Assembly: GCF_900111895.1 (NCBI RefSeq)
Contig: NZ_FOKB01000010.1
Coordinates: forward strand, 102,417 to 166,416
Direction: 5' to 3'
Length of the DNA: 64,000 bases
From: Pseudomonas simiae
GTDB taxonomy: Bacteria; Pseudomonadota; Gammaproteobacteria; Pseudomonadales; Pseudomonadaceae
The position numbers were made by a program, and so were the translations under genes. The first letter of the stretch is position 1; each line of letters begins with the position of its first letter. Below the pieces are notes generated by a model, which had not been told where the DNA came from, searched no databases, and worked only from the letters and a program-made list of their open reading frames with translations. Positions 17,730 to 26,993 of this stretch are shown piece after piece.

Positions 17730-18374
17730 TCAACCGGCACGAACCAACGCTTTGAGCGAGGCATCGAACTGCTTCAAGGCATCCAGTTGCACATCCCGCT
17801 GCTGCTCGATCTGCGCGGCAATTTCCGGCGCGGCCTTGTCGTGTACCCACACCGATGGCACCTGCTTGTGCACCGAGCCTTCGGCCTTGGCGATGTATTG
17901 CAGGTTCGCATCGTAGAACCGCGCAATGAAACGCGCCTCGACCTGGTCGTTACGCTGGGTCAGCAACTGGTTATGGGTATCGAGCATCACCACCACATCG
18001 GGGTGAGCCTGCACCAGGGCATCCAGGTTGTCGTAGACCGTCACCGACAAAAAGGTGCCTTGCAGCGAGCTCATCAACCAATCGATGGCCAGCTCCGGGT
18101 CGGAGCTGTTGACGAACGCCTGGCGGATACGCCCGTCGAGGGCATCCCTGGCGCCATTCAAGGCCATGTCGTGGTAGCGTTCGAGGTAGCTGAGGTTGTC
18201 GCGGGTGTTGTCACTCAGCAATACACCCACCGACTGCGCGTGCTGCAGGGATTCTACGCTACCGTTGACAGGTAGCAAATGGCGCGTGCGCAGATCATCG
18301 GCGACTGCCGCGTTGTTGAAGGCAACCGTGCCGAGCATCAAAGTCATCAAAGCCAGCTGAATAAACGTCCTCAT
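17730..18374 (-). CDS. Exported protein of unknown function
   Basis: The 214-residue product begins with a signal peptide (MRTFIQLALMTLMLGTVAF, cleavage near AAVADD at about 24). The mature part is soluble and helical/mixed, with VVVMLDTHNQLLTQRNDQVEARFIARFYDANLQYI and a C-terminal coiled region rich in Gln and Ala. The start at 18374 has AAGGAAA upstream; a longer in-frame ORF to 18428 lacks signal character. I do not recognise the family. It is followed by a small lipoprotein gene, so the two may make a periplasmic pair. Confidence 0.75.
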   Translation of the reverse strand: MRTFIQLALMTLMLGTVAFNNAAVADDLRTRHLLPVNGSVESLQHAQSVGVLLSDNTRDNLSYLERYHDMALNGARDALDGRIRQAFVNSSDPELAIDWLMSSLQGTFLSVTVYDNLDALVQAHPDVVVMLDTHNQLLTQRNDQVEARFIARFYDANLQYIAKAEGSVHKQVPSVWVHDKAAPEIAAQIEQQRDVQLDALKQFDASLKALVRAG

Positions 18375-18505
18375 CGCGTATTTCCTTGAACAGCATCTCG
18401 ATGGGGTGATTTTGCGCTTTTCCCGCAAAAACAGAACTTGCGTTCCATGATGGTGACTATTATCTGAACCGATAGTGCTGACATAAAACTTATAAGGACC
18501 CCGCC

Positions 18506-18778
18506 ATGAAGCCCCACCAGAAAACCTTCGACCGCATCCGCGAAGCCGTACTACCGGAGTTTCGCGAGCGGGTCGCCGATTACCTGGTCGATTATGAAAA
18601 CGTGCTGTTGGACGAGGCGGCTGACAACGATCAAGTCAGCGCCAGCGCCCAACAACTGCGCGGTTACCTGCGCGGCCTGAACACAACGCGGGTGCTGGGC
18701 ATGGCGGATTGGGAGGACCTGGATCGCCGGGTCCTGCAAATCTCTGAGCGCTCTACAGCGCAGGACGATGCTGATTGA
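18506..18778 (+). CDS. Small acidic protein of unknown function
   Basis: The 90-residue product is rich in Asp, Glu and Arg and predicted all helical (FRERVADYLVDYENVLLDEAADND; RGYLRGLNTTRVLGMADWEDLD). TAAGGACC lies before the ATG. No domain is recognised. The 3' end overlaps the convergent glutathione transferase gene by 26 bases. Its upstream region, 130 bases shared with the divergent exported-protein gene, would hold both promoters. Confidence 0.65.
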   Translation: MKPHQKTFDRIREAVLPEFRERVADYLVDYENVLLDEAADNDQVSASAQQLRGYLRGLNTTRVLGMADWEDLDRRVLQISERSTAQDDAD

Positions 18779-19370
18779 CCCACGCCTGTACGGAGGGCCG
18801 CTGCCACTGGCGCTGCGCGTATTCCACCAATTCGCCAGGTACGCTGTCGCCGTTGAGAATCAGGCGGTTAAGCATCACGGCCAGGTCCACATCGGCGATT
18901 GACCAGTCGCCGAACAGATACGCTGGGTTGCCGACCAACAAGTCCTGCGCCGCACTGATCAACTTGGCCGCCGCCGCTTCAGCGACTGGGGACAATGGCG
19001 GCATCTTCTGCCCGTAGAACACCACCATCGTCGAACGCTCCTGGCGGATCGGCAGCAAGTCACTGCGCAACCATGCCTGTACCTGGCGCGCCCTCGCCCG
19101 CAGCTTTGGGTCGGCCGGGTACACCGGCGTTCCGGGGTAGGCCTGCTCCAGGTACTCGGTGATCGCGGAGGACTCCGACAAGGCGAAGTCGCCCTCTACC
19201 AAGGTCGGCACGCGTTGGGTCAGGGACAGGCGGGCGAAGTCGGCCGCGTGCTGTTGCGCGGCATCCAGGTCCAGGGTGATCGTGTCGAACGCCAGGCCTT
19301 TTTCGCGCAGCGTGACGAACACCGACAGGGCGTAGGGGCTGGTGTACATATGGTCAACATACAGGCGCAT
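18753..19370 (-). CDS. Glutathione S-transferase
   Basis: The 205-residue product has an N-terminal thioredoxin-like domain (MRLYVDHMYTSPYALSVFV; QRVPTLVEGDFALSESSAI with the cis-Pro and the glutathione-binding ESSAI) and a C-terminal helical domain (NPAYLFGDWSIADVDLAVML). This is the cytosolic GST layout. AAGGAG precedes the ATG at 19370. The gene is monocistronic. The electrophilic substrate cannot be predicted. Confidence 0.92.
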   Translation of the reverse strand: MRLYVDHMYTSPYALSVFVTLREKGLAFDTITLDLDAAQQHAADFARLSLTQRVPTLVEGDFALSESSAITEYLEQAYPGTPVYPADPKLRARARQVQAWLRSDLLPIRQERSTMVVFYGQKMPPLSPVAEAAAAKLISAAQDLLVGNPAYLFGDWSIADVDLAVMLNRLILNGDSVPGELVEYAQRQWQRPSVQAWVNQHRPAL

Positions 19371-19466
19371 AACGATTCTCCTTGAGGGGAACACCACGCT
19401 ACGAGATGTGCCGCAAGAAAGACAATGCGCTGTTTTTATGGGGGCATTCCTTGGCGGAATACTGGC

Positions 19467-20015
19467 CTAGCCGGCAAACCCACCCTCGTCCAGGAAGGCG
19501 CGTTCTTCCTCCGTGGTCTCCCGAGCCAACACCTCATTCCGATGAGGAAAGCGCCCGAACCGCTCGATGATCCGGGCATGTTCCTTGGCCCAATGGTAGG
19601 TGCTGGCGTCCAATGCCTGGTTGAGGATCAGCGAGCGCTGCTGGTCCGCCGGGTTTTCCGAATGTTCGAACGGCAGGTAACAGAATGCGCGCAACCCCGG
19701 GTCGATCTGTTGATCCAGCCCGGCGTCGACCAGGCGGCGGGCGTACAAGCGTGCCAGCGGGTCGGTGGCGAACATATGGGCGGTGCCGCGAAAGGCGTTG
19801 CGCGGGTATTGGTCGAGCAGGATCAGCAGGGCCAGGGCACCTTGCGCAGAGTCCAGCCAGTGTTCGAGTTCACGCCGGGCAGCTTGCAGGTGGGTGGTGT
19901 GGAAGGTGTCGCGAAAGCGGGCGTCGAAGGCTTCGTCCTTGGCAAACCAGCGCTTGGGGCCGGCGTGTTTCCAGAACTCGATGACGGATTGTGGGGTGTG
20001 TTGGGTCGCACTCAC
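19467..20015 (-). CDS. DUF924 family protein
   Basis: The 182-residue product from GTG 20015 is a DUF924 protein of unknown function, all helical, with VIEFWKHAGPKRWFAKDEAFDARFR at the start, LALLILLDQYPRNAFRGT in the middle and CYLPFEHSENPADQ. The GTG was chosen because AGGAGATAGCCCC lies directly in front; the ORF stays open further upstream through a REP element, but that reading is not protein-like. The REP palindrome ends inside the ribosome-binding site region. Confidence 0.85.
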   Translation of the reverse strand: MSATQHTPQSVIEFWKHAGPKRWFAKDEAFDARFRDTFHTTHLQAARRELEHWLDSAQGALALLILLDQYPRNAFRGTAHMFATDPLARLYARRLVDAGLDQQIDPGLRAFCYLPFEHSENPADQQRSLILNQALDASTYHWAKEHARIIERFGRFPHRNEVLARETTEEERAFLDEGGFAG

Positions 20016-20026
20016 GGGGCTATCTC

Positions 20027-20056
20027 CTGTAGGAACCGGCTCGCCGGCGCCTACAG
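20027..20056. repeat. REP palindrome abutting the DUF924 ribosome site
   Basis: CTGTAGG-AA-CCGGC-TC-GCCGG-CG-CCTACAG forms a near-perfect hairpin. On the minus strand the CTACAG arm runs into the AGGAG of the DUF924 gene, so folding of the repeat could affect its translation. Confidence 0.7.
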
Positions 20057-20307
20057 TGGACCGTGTTTGCGGATCAGAAGTCCACTGTTGCCGAGCACTT
20101 GACTGCGTGCGGCTCGCTGCCGAAACCGGCGATGTTCGCAATACAACGCCTGGACAGGCAGAGGGAGCGAAGACGACATGCCGATCCCCCGACCCCGGTA
20201 GCAGTCAAGAACTGATCGCATTCAAATCTGAACAACGAATCGCAGCAACGCGCACACTAATGTTATAGAATAACACCCCACTTTCGCCCTACCCTGTGAC
20301 CCCCCCC

Positions 20308-21462
20308 ATGACCGATGCTGTTCCCCTGCGCCAACGCCTGCTCTCCATTGATGCCCTGCGCGGCCTGGTAATCCTGTTCATGCTGCTGGACCACGTGCGC
20401 GAAACCTTCCTGCTGCACCGCCAGGTCAGCGACCCGATGACCATCGACAGCACCGAGCCTGCGCTGTTTGTCAGCCGTACCCTCGCCCACCTGTGTGCGC
20501 CCGTGTTTGTGTTGCTCACGGGGTTATCGGCCTGGCTGTATGGCCAGAAATACCAGGGCCGACGCGACGTGTCGGCGTTCCTGTTCAAGCGCGGGCTGTT
20601 TCTGGTGGTGCTGGAATTCACCTTGGTCAACTTCGCGTGGACCTTCCAGTTGCCGCCCAGCGTGATCTACATGCAAGTGATCTGGGCGATTGGCGTGAGC
20701 ATGATCGCCCTTGCCGCGCTGGTGTGGTTGCCGCGTCCGCTGTTGATTGCGTTGGCGGTGGTGATTATCGCCGGGCACAACCTGCTGGACGGGCTGCACT
20801 TCGAGACCGGTTCGGCACTGCATGTTCCATGGGCGATCCTGCATGAGCGCAGTTGGATCGAGGTGGGCGACTCGCTGCGCCTGCGCATCACTTATCCGGT
20901 GCTGCCGTGGATCGGTGTGATAGCCCTGGGTTATTGCCTGGGCCCGTGGTTTGCCAAAAGCATGCAGCCGACGTTGCGCCAACGTTATCTGTTGCTCGGC
21001 GGTGTGAGTGCGTGGGTGGGGTTCGTGGTGGTGCGAGCGGCCAATGGGTATGGCGACACACCATGGCAAGCCTATGACAACGGCGTGCAAACCCTGATGA
21101 GTTTTTTCAACATCACCAAGTACCCGCCTTCGTTGCTGTTTTTGGCCCTGACGCTGGGTATCGGATTGTTGCTGTTGCTGGCGTTTGAACAAGCTGGGGC
21201 CAAGCGTTGGATCAGCATGCTCGCCACCTTCGGGGCGGCGCCGATGTTCTTTTATTTGCTGCACCTGTATGTGCTGAAAATCCTCTACGTCGTGTGCGTG
21301 GCGCTGTTTGGCCTGAATCACGGCAACTACTTCGGCTTTGACGGCATGGGCGCCATTTGGCTGGTGGCGCTGCTGCTGCCGCTGGCGCTGTACCCGCCGG
21401 TACATTGGTTCGCCGGGCTGAAGGCGCGGCGCCGCGACCTGGCCTGGCTCAAATATCTATAG
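20308..21462 (+). CDS. DUF1624/heparan-alpha-glucosaminide acetyltransferase-like membrane protein
   Basis: The 384-residue product has about ten membrane segments and the N-terminal signature RLLSIDALRGLVILFMLLDHVRE of the acyltransferase-like DUF1624/YeiB group, followed by LFVSRTLAHLCAPVFVLLTG. It ends KARRRDLAWLKYL, close to the next segment of the family. The role is probably transfer of acyl groups across the inner membrane, but the substrate is unknown. No clear Shine-Dalgarno precedes ATG 20308, only a C-run; a GTG at 20296 is an alternative. The upstream 250 bases hold a REP but no gene. Confidence 0.88.
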   Translation: MTDAVPLRQRLLSIDALRGLVILFMLLDHVRETFLLHRQVSDPMTIDSTEPALFVSRTLAHLCAPVFVLLTGLSAWLYGQKYQGRRDVSAFLFKRGLFLVVLEFTLVNFAWTFQLPPSVIYMQVIWAIGVSMIALAALVWLPRPLLIALAVVIIAGHNLLDGLHFETGSALHVPWAILHERSWIEVGDSLRLRITYPVLPWIGVIALGYCLGPWFAKSMQPTLRQRYLLLGGVSAWVGFVVVRAANGYGDTPWQAYDNGVQTLMSFFNITKYPPSLLFLALTLGIGLLLLLAFEQAGAKRWISMLATFGAAPMFFYLLHLYVLKILYVVCVALFGLNHGNYFGFDGMGAIWLVALLLPLALYPPVHWFAGLKARRRDLAWLKYL

Positions 21463-21478
21463 AATCCGGACAGCTTTT

Positions 21479-21541
21479 CTGTGGGTGCTGGCTTGCCTGC
21501 GATTGCATCACCTCGGTCTATGCAGGCTACCGAGGCGCCCA
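21479..21541. repeat. Degenerate REP/REPIN between convergent genes
   Basis: The stretch contains CTGTGGGTGCTGGCTTGCCT and, after a short spacer, CACCTCGGT facing ACCGAGGCGCC, which is the arrangement of a Pseudomonas REP doublet whose second outer arm has decayed. Confidence 0.5.
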
Positions 21542-21548
21542 GGGCCCT

Positions 21549-22157
21549 TCATGTCGCGACCAGATGCAGATAGAACGCCTGAAACATGAAATACGCACAC
21601 ACCGCCAGCGCCAGGCCCATACAGCGGTTGAACACCGTAAACGCTGACGTCCCGTTGATCCGCCGTCCCAGGAGTGCGCCGAGCAACGCATAGATCCACG
21701 GCGCGCCAAACGCGCCAAAGGCCAGCAACCCCGACACCACCGCAATCGACACCCCGGTGATATGCGCCGCCGGCAGCATGACGCTGGTGATCGGCAGCAC
21801 CGCCATGATGCCCTTGGGGTTGAGCAACTGGATCACCAGGCCGTTCCAGAACGTGAGGGTCCTGGTCGGTGCGGTTGAGGCTTCTTCATCGACCACCGTG
21901 CGCGCGGTGAACACCTGATAAGCCAGGTAGAGGGTGTACACGCCGCCAATCAATGAGATATAGGGCAACGCCGCCTGAGAAATGATCGCTTCGCCGGTGT
22001 AGCCGAACAGCATGAACAACACCAGCATCGCGCACCCCACGCCGATGAAAAACCCGGTGGAGCGACGGAACTGCCCCGTGAGCCCGGCGTTAAGGCCCAT
22101 GAAATTCACGGGGCCGGGGCTGTACATGACGCTGAAGGCGTAGAGGAAGATGTCCAT
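21549..22157 (-). CDS. LysE family exporter
   Basis: The 202-residue product is an inner-membrane exporter of the LysE/RhtB family with about six membrane helices. The N-terminal helix reads MDIFLYAFSVMYSPGPVNFMGLNAG with the conserved PGP motif, and the LLNPKGIMAVLPI segment is also typical. Such proteins export amino acids or derivatives. The ATG at 22157 was chosen because the ORF upstream has no family resemblance. Its promoter region lies under the upstream end of the divergent GNAT gene. Confidence 0.9.
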   Translation of the reverse strand: MDIFLYAFSVMYSPGPVNFMGLNAGLTGQFRRSTGFFIGVGCAMLVLFMLFGYTGEAIISQAALPYISLIGGVYTLYLAYQVFTARTVVDEEASTAPTRTLTFWNGLVIQLLNPKGIMAVLPITSVMLPAAHITGVSIAVVSGLLAFGAFGAPWIYALLGALLGRRINGTSAFTVFNRCMGLALAVCAYFMFQAFYLHLVAT

Positions 22158-22326
22158 GGGAGACCTGCAGTAGAAAGAGTGCGGCGAGTCTACTGAGGGG
22201 CGTTGGGGGGATTCTTGCACGTTTGTGGTTGTGGCCGATATGGGGATGATGCTGCGCCTTCCGGCGGGAGTAAGCTGCCTCGCCACGGGTATAGTGTTTG
22301 TCGAACTCTTCGGGATAAAACCAGGC

Positions 22327-22830
22327 ATGGACACAACGAATCAAGGCAACCTGGATTCACGGACAGTTCCTTTGAGTCAGCGCAACGCAAACGTCTCGAT
22401 ACGTAAACTGGAGCAACTTCCGGTGCAGATCCGCGCGCTCGAAGTTCAGGCAGTCGCCGAAGGTTTCAGGTTCCTGACACGATTGATCACAGAGTGGGAA
22501 GATGGCACCCATCGATTTGATCAACCGGGTGAATGCTTTCTAGGGATGTTTTGTGAAGGGCAGTTGATCGCAGTCGGCGGTCTGTCTTGTGATCCCTTTG
22601 CGGGACCGGGCGTTGGACGGCTTCGCCGGGTCTACGTAGAGCGCAATCACCGTGGGCGGCAGGCTGGAAAGGCCTTGGTGCATCAATTGCTGGAAAACGC
22701 TGCCGTGCATTTTTACCAGGTACGTCTGTCCACCGATTCCTCTGAGGCGGCAGCTTTCTACCTTCGCTGTGGTTTTGATCAAGTGGCTGATGACACGGCC
22801 ACCCACACAAAAGCCTTGGGGCACAGCTGA
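22327..22830 (+). CDS. GNAT family N-acetyltransferase
   Basis: The 167-residue product (from ATG 22327) has the acetyl-CoA binding motif RLRRVYVERNHRGRQAGKALVHQLL (R/Q-x-x-G-x-G/A variant) and C-terminal LSTDSSEAAAFYLRCGFDQV, the beta-6/beta-7 end of the GNAT fold. The start is not firm: the ORF is open to 22225, with no clear ribosome site for either. It is divergent from the LysE gene. The acceptor is unknown. Confidence 0.82.
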   Translation: MDTTNQGNLDSRTVPLSQRNANVSIRKLEQLPVQIRALEVQAVAEGFRFLTRLITEWEDGTHRFDQPGECFLGMFCEGQLIAVGGLSCDPFAGPGVGRLRRVYVERNHRGRQAGKALVHQLLENAAVHFYQVRLSTDSSEAAAFYLRCGFDQVADDTATHTKALGHS

Positions 22831-23000
22831 GACAGATGCTGCAGGCTCAATGACAGAGCGCAAAAGTGGGAGTTGTCGAGCTTCAGCGAGGCGACGATAG
22901 CCGTGTGTCAGGCGGCATCTCTATCGACAGTGCTGTGGTCATCGCGACCTCACTGGGTTCGACGGCTCCCACATTGGGCTTTGCGGTGTTTGAAGGGACG

Positions 23001-24320
23001 TTACATCAACGGAATCGAGTAATTTACAAACACCCGGTTCTGATCCTGATCCCGCGCCACTTCACTGCGCGACACACCGTTGCGCCAGCCAAACCCGACG
23101 TTTTTGAACGTCCCGCTCTGCACCACGTAATCCAACGAGATGTCCCGCTCCCACTCGCTCGCATCGTTGCCGCTGGCGGTGAGGATGTGGTCACCCTTCA
23201 AGTACATCACCGAGGCCTTCAACCCCGGTACGCCGAGTGACGCGAAGTCATAAGCGTATTGCGCAAAGGCGGTGCGCTCGCCGGCCTGGATGAAGGTTTG
23301 CACGGTACGGTCGGTGTAGAGGTACAGGCTGGAACCGCCCTCCCCTTTATTCACCAGGCCACCCTGGTTGAGTTGGGCGAAGTTGCTGTCGTCCGAGACC
23401 TGTTGGTAACCGGCGGTGATCGCGTGCGGGCCCAGGGAGTAGATGAACGCCGCGCTCCACGTGTTGTTGTCGATTTCACCCGTGCCGTTCTTGGTGTAGC
23501 CGCCGAGCTTGTAGCCTTCGGCACGGCCGGCGACGCTGCTGTTCTTGCCGTCGGAGGTGGTCTTGAAGTAGCGCAGGTCGGTTTTCAACGAGCCGTAGTC
23601 GCCCAGGGGCAACACGTGGATCAGCCCGGCGAAGTGCTGTTGGTAATAGTCTTCGAGGTTGGCGTAGTAGTACTGGAGCATCAGGTCCTTGGTCACCTGA
23701 TAATCGGCACCGGCGTAGTTGAATGTGTTGCTTTCCTGGGTGCCGCCCGCCACCGCCAGACCGCTACGGTCGCTGGAGCCACGGCCGGTGGTGTGTTGCA
23801 GTTGGCCGCCGATCAGGGTCAGGTTGTCGATGTCCTTGCTGGTGATTTGCCCACCGTCGAACGACTGCGGCAACAGGCGGCCGTCGTTGCTCACCAGGAT
23901 CGGCAGGTTCGGGCGCAGGTAACCGTAGCGCAGTTCGCTCTTGGCAAAACGTGCCTTGGCGGTGGCGCCACCTCGGGCCCAGTTGTCGGTGGCCTTGCCG
24001 TCATCGTTGGGGATCATCGAGCTGCCCACATGGCGACCGGCGCCGCTGTCGAGGGTGATGCCGAGCATGCCGATGGCATCGAGACCAAACCCCACGGTGC
24101 CGTCGGTGAAGCCCGACTGGTAGTTGAGGATAAACGCCTGGCCCCACTCTTCAGTCTTCGACGGGGCGGCGGTGCCATCCCGGTTGTCGTTGTTGAAGTA
24201 GAAGTTGCGCATGCTCAAGTTGGCTTTGCTGTCGCTCAAGAAATCAGCCGACGCCAAAGGGCTCAGGGCAACGCCCAGGCCGCCAGTCAACACGCTTAAC
24301 ACATTCAAAGTGGCTTTCAT
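23001..24320 (-). CDS. OprD family outer-membrane porin
   Basis: The 439-residue product is an 18-strand OprD-type substrate-specific porin with a signal peptide (ends PLASAD near 25) and Phe-terminal-like outer-membrane end (VNYSIPLM). Typical OprD blocks are LSMRNFYFNNDNRDG, EWGQAFILNYQSGFTDGTVGFGLDA and RYGYLRPNLPILVSNDGRLLP. It starts 7 bases after the phosphodiesterase stop and is the last gene of a seven-gene operon, so it most likely admits the substrate of that ABC importer. Substrate class cannot be told from sequence alone. Confidence 0.92.
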   Translation of the reverse strand: MKATLNVLSVLTGGLGVALSPLASADFLSDSKANLSMRNFYFNNDNRDGTAAPSKTEEWGQAFILNYQSGFTDGTVGFGLDAIGMLGITLDSGAGRHVGSSMIPNDDGKATDNWARGGATAKARFAKSELRYGYLRPNLPILVSNDGRLLPQSFDGGQITSKDIDNLTLIGGQLQHTTGRGSSDRSGLAVAGGTQESNTFNYAGADYQVTKDLMLQYYYANLEDYYQQHFAGLIHVLPLGDYGSLKTDLRYFKTTSDGKNSSVAGRAEGYKLGGYTKNGTGEIDNNTWSAAFIYSLGPHAITAGYQQVSDDSNFAQLNQGGLVNKGEGGSSLYLYTDRTVQTFIQAGERTAFAQYAYDFASLGVPGLKASVMYLKGDHILTASGNDASEWERDISLDYVVQSGTFKNVGFGWRNGVSRSEVARDQDQNRVFVNYSIPLM

Positions 24321-24327
24321 CACAACC

Positions 24328-25161
24328 TCAGTCAATTAACCCATGAGCGTCATAAAACGGATACGGCCCCGGGTAGTCCCCGAATACGCCGTTGTGGCTG
24401 ATCAAACCCTGTTGCGCCTCCCAGCGATGCAACAGATAGCCCGCCGGCTCCAGGTTGAAATGCGCGGGCGCCGCTTCTTGTAGGTCCAGTACGATCTGGT
24501 GGGAGGTGCCGGGGCACACACAACTCAAGCTGCCACCGAAACGGCGCTGCATGGGGCGGTGCAAGTGCCCACAGAGCAGGCGCTCCACTTGCGGATGGCG
24601 GGCAACGACCTGCTCCAGCGCAGCCGCATTGATGAAGGGCTCGCGGTCCATATGGCCAATGCCGCTGATGAACGGCGGGTGGTGCAGGATCAACAAGGTC
24701 GGCGCCTCCGGGCGCAAGGACAATTGCGCGTGCAGCCACTGCAATTGGCTGTCATGCAGCTGGCCGCCGTGACTGCCCGGGAGGGTGGAGTCGAGACCGA
24801 TCAGGCGCAGCGGATGCTCGTCCACCACCCAGTCCAATGGACCCTCTGCGGACAACGGCAAATACGCGTGATCACGAAACGCCTCCAGCAACGGCCCGCG
24901 GCTGTCGTGGTTGCCGGGGACCAGGTAGTACGGCATGTGCAGTCGGGCGAGTTCGGGGTGCAGCACGGCGTATTCATCGGCGCGGCCGAAGTCCACCAGA
25001 TCACCGCTGATCACCACGATATCGGGGCGCGGGTCGCTGGCGTTCAGGTGGTCGACGGCGCGACGCAACGCGCCCAAGGTGTCGACGACCCCATAAGTGA
25101 GACGCTGGCCGGCTTTAAGGTGCAGGTCGCTGATCTGCGCGACAAGAAACGGTCGATTCAC
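24328..25161 (-). CDS. GpdQ-like binuclear metallophosphodiesterase
   Basis: The 277-residue product matches GpdQ-type glycerophosphodiesterases. Metal ligands are visible: Asp12 and His14 (ISDLHL), Asp54 (SGDLVDFG), Asn84-His85 (PGNHD), the ILHHPPF His and the CGHLHRP His pair. PGTSHQ and LEPAGYLLHR near the end are also as in GpdQ, and length fits (about 275). There is no signal peptide, so it acts in the cytoplasm. It follows the ABC ATPase gene by 9 bases and precedes the porin gene by 7, which suggests hydrolysis of an imported phosphodiester. A cAMP phosphodiesterase role (CpdA-like) is the alternative. Confidence 0.85.
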   Translation of the reverse strand: MNRPFLVAQISDLHLKAGQRLTYGVVDTLGALRRAVDHLNASDPRPDIVVISGDLVDFGRADEYAVLHPELARLHMPYYLVPGNHDSRGPLLEAFRDHAYLPLSAEGPLDWVVDEHPLRLIGLDSTLPGSHGGQLHDSQLQWLHAQLSLRPEAPTLLILHHPPFISGIGHMDREPFINAAALEQVVARHPQVERLLCGHLHRPMQRRFGGSLSCVCPGTSHQIVLDLQEAAPAHFNLEPAGYLLHRWEAQQGLISHNGVFGDYPGPYPFYDAHGLID

Positions 25162-25170
25162 AATAGATTC

Positions 25171-26202
25171 TCAAGCATTCAGGGTGAACAACATGTGCGG
25201 CGCAATCGCCAGGGCAATTGGCGCGCCGACGGCGTACAACTGGTTGTCGCTGCTGTCGACCAACAGCGGTTGCGGGCCGCCCACATCCACCAGCAGGCGG
25301 CTTTGCGCGCCTTGGAAGAACTGCGCCAGCAGGTGGCCGTGCAGGTGCCCCTCACCCTCCATCACCCTCAGGTGTTCGGGGCGGCAATAGACTGTGCTGG
25401 GCAGCTCGGCGGCGTGCCACGGCAACTCGCCGCCGCAGACTTTCAAGCCATGGGCCGACGGTTCGATGACCGGAAAGGCATTGAGGTTGCCGACGAAGCC
25501 GGCGACAAAGGCGTTGGCAGGTTTGTGGTAGATGTCACGCGGGCTGGCCAGTTGCGCCACACGGCCGTGCTCCATGACCAGGATGCGATCGCCCAGGGCC
25601 ATGGCTTCGCCCTGATCATGGGTGACGAACACCGAGGTGATGCCAAGACCGCGCAACAGGTCATTCAGTTCGCTGCGCAGGCGCTCACGTAATTGCGCGT
25701 CGAGGGCCGCCAGCGGTTCGTCCAGCAACAGCACTTTCGGACGTGGCGCCAAGGCGCGGGCAAGTGCTACGCGCTGACGCTGGCCGCCGGAAAGTTCGTG
25801 GATGCTGCGCTTGCCGTGGTGTTGCAAGCCCACCAGCTCCAGCAGCTCTTCGCAGCGCTTCTCGCGCTCCACTCCCCCCATGCCACGAATCTTCAAGCCA
25901 TAAACAATGTTGCCCGCCACGTTCAGGTTGGGAAACAGTGCATAGTTCTGGAACACCATGCCCACGTCGCGGCGCTCGATGGGCAGGCGGGTCACGTCCT
26001 GATCGCCGAAAAGCACCTGGCCCACATCCGGGCGCTCCAGGCCGGCGATCAGGCGCAACGTGGTGGTTTTGCCACAGCCGGATGGGCCAAGGATCGCCAG
26101 GGTTTCGCCGCCCTCGACGGTCAGGTTCAAGTCATGCACGGCCACGGTGCCATCGGCGAACGCCTTGCGACAGCCTTGCAGGCGGATAGTGATAGCGGTC
26201 AT
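25171..26202 (-). CDS. ABC transporter ATP-binding protein
   Basis: The 343-residue product is the ATPase of a binding-protein-dependent importer. It has Walker A (GPSGCGKTTTLRL, about 38-50), the Q loop, signature HELSGGQRQRVALARAL, Walker B VLLLDEPLAALD, the H loop TSVFVTHDQ, and a C-terminal TOBE-type domain. Architecture resembles the PotA/FbpC/PhnT group. It overlaps the upstream permease by 4 bases and is followed by the phosphodiesterase gene. Confidence 0.93.
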   Translation of the reverse strand: MTAITIRLQGCRKAFADGTVAVHDLNLTVEGGETLAILGPSGCGKTTTLRLIAGLERPDVGQVLFGDQDVTRLPIERRDVGMVFQNYALFPNLNVAGNIVYGLKIRGMGGVEREKRCEELLELVGLQHHGKRSIHELSGGQRQRVALARALAPRPKVLLLDEPLAALDAQLRERLRSELNDLLRGLGITSVFVTHDQGEAMALGDRILVMEHGRVAQLASPRDIYHKPANAFVAGFVGNLNAFPVIEPSAHGLKVCGGELPWHAAELPSTVYCRPEHLRVMEGEGHLHGHLLAQFFQGAQSRLLVDVGGPQPLLVDSSDNQLYAVGAPIALAIAPHMLFTLNA

Positions 26203-26993
26203 CGACGTTCTCCACGGGACAAACGGGCACTGATGGCCTGCAACGCAATCAGCAGCGGCACGATCATCAGCAAAAAGATCAGGGTGTAGGCACTGGCGAT
26301 TTCCAGGCGCGCCGAGGCATAGCTGTCGGCCAGGCCCACGGGCAGCGTCTTGGTCATGGGGGTGTGGAGCATCCAGGTCAGGTTGAATTCACCCAGGGAC
26401 AAGGTCACCACCATCAGCACGCCCGCCAGAATCCCCGCCCGGCAGTTGGGCACCACCACGCTGAAAAAGCGTTTGATCGGACCCGCGCCCAGACTGGCCG
26501 CCGCCGCCTCCAGCAGCGGCAGTTGCTGGCGTTGCATCACCGCCATCACCGGGCGTACCAGGAACGGCAAGGTGAACAGCACATGGCCAACCAAGATGAA
26601 CAGCCAACTGCTACGAAAGCTGCCGAACTGGCCGTAGGTGAGCAGCAAGGCCAGCGCACTGGCCAACCCCGGCATCGCCACCGGCAGCACCATCAACTCT
26701 TCGAAGGCGCGACTGAAGCGGTTGTTCATCCGCACCAGCGCGTAGGCCGCCGGCACGCCGATCACGCAGACACCTACCGCGCAGGCCAGCGCCAATTGCA
26801 GCGACAACCACACGGTGGGCGAATAGGCCTGCCACACCTGGATCAACCAATCAAAGGTCAAGCCACTGGACAGCCCCACGAAAAAGTTGCGGGTCAAGCC
26901 GGCCAGCAAAGACATCAGCACCGGCACCAACATGAAGGCACACACCAGCAGGGTGAACAGCAGTTGCAGCACAAACAGTGATGAGCGTTTCAC
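26199..26993 (-). CDS. ABC transporter permease (second)
   Basis: The 264-residue product begins at a GTG overlapping the upstream permease stop (GTGA). It has about six membrane helices and an EAA-type loop (LLEAAAASLGAGPIKRFF) that contacts the ATPase. The group is that of FbpB/PhnV/PotC half-permeases. The short GTG start is supported by the 4-nt overlap at both ends of the gene. Confidence 0.9.
   Translation of the reverse strand: MKRSSLFVLQLLFTLLVCAFMLVPVLMSLLAGLTRNFFVGLSSGLTFDWLIQVWQAYSPTVWLSLQLALACAVGVCVIGVPAAYALVRMNNRFSRAFEELMVLPVAMPGLASALALLLTYGQFGSFRSSWLFILVGHVLFTLPFLVRPVMAVMQRQQLPLLEAAAASLGAGPIKRFFSVVVPNCRAGILAGVLMVVTLSLGEFNLTWMLHTPMTKTLPVGLADSYASARLEIASAYTLIFLLMIVPLLIALQAISARLSRGERR

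Noticed and set aside
22866..23000. Small open frame after the GNAT gene
   Set aside because: It mostly overlaps the antisense of the OprD porin and has no ribosome site or family match.
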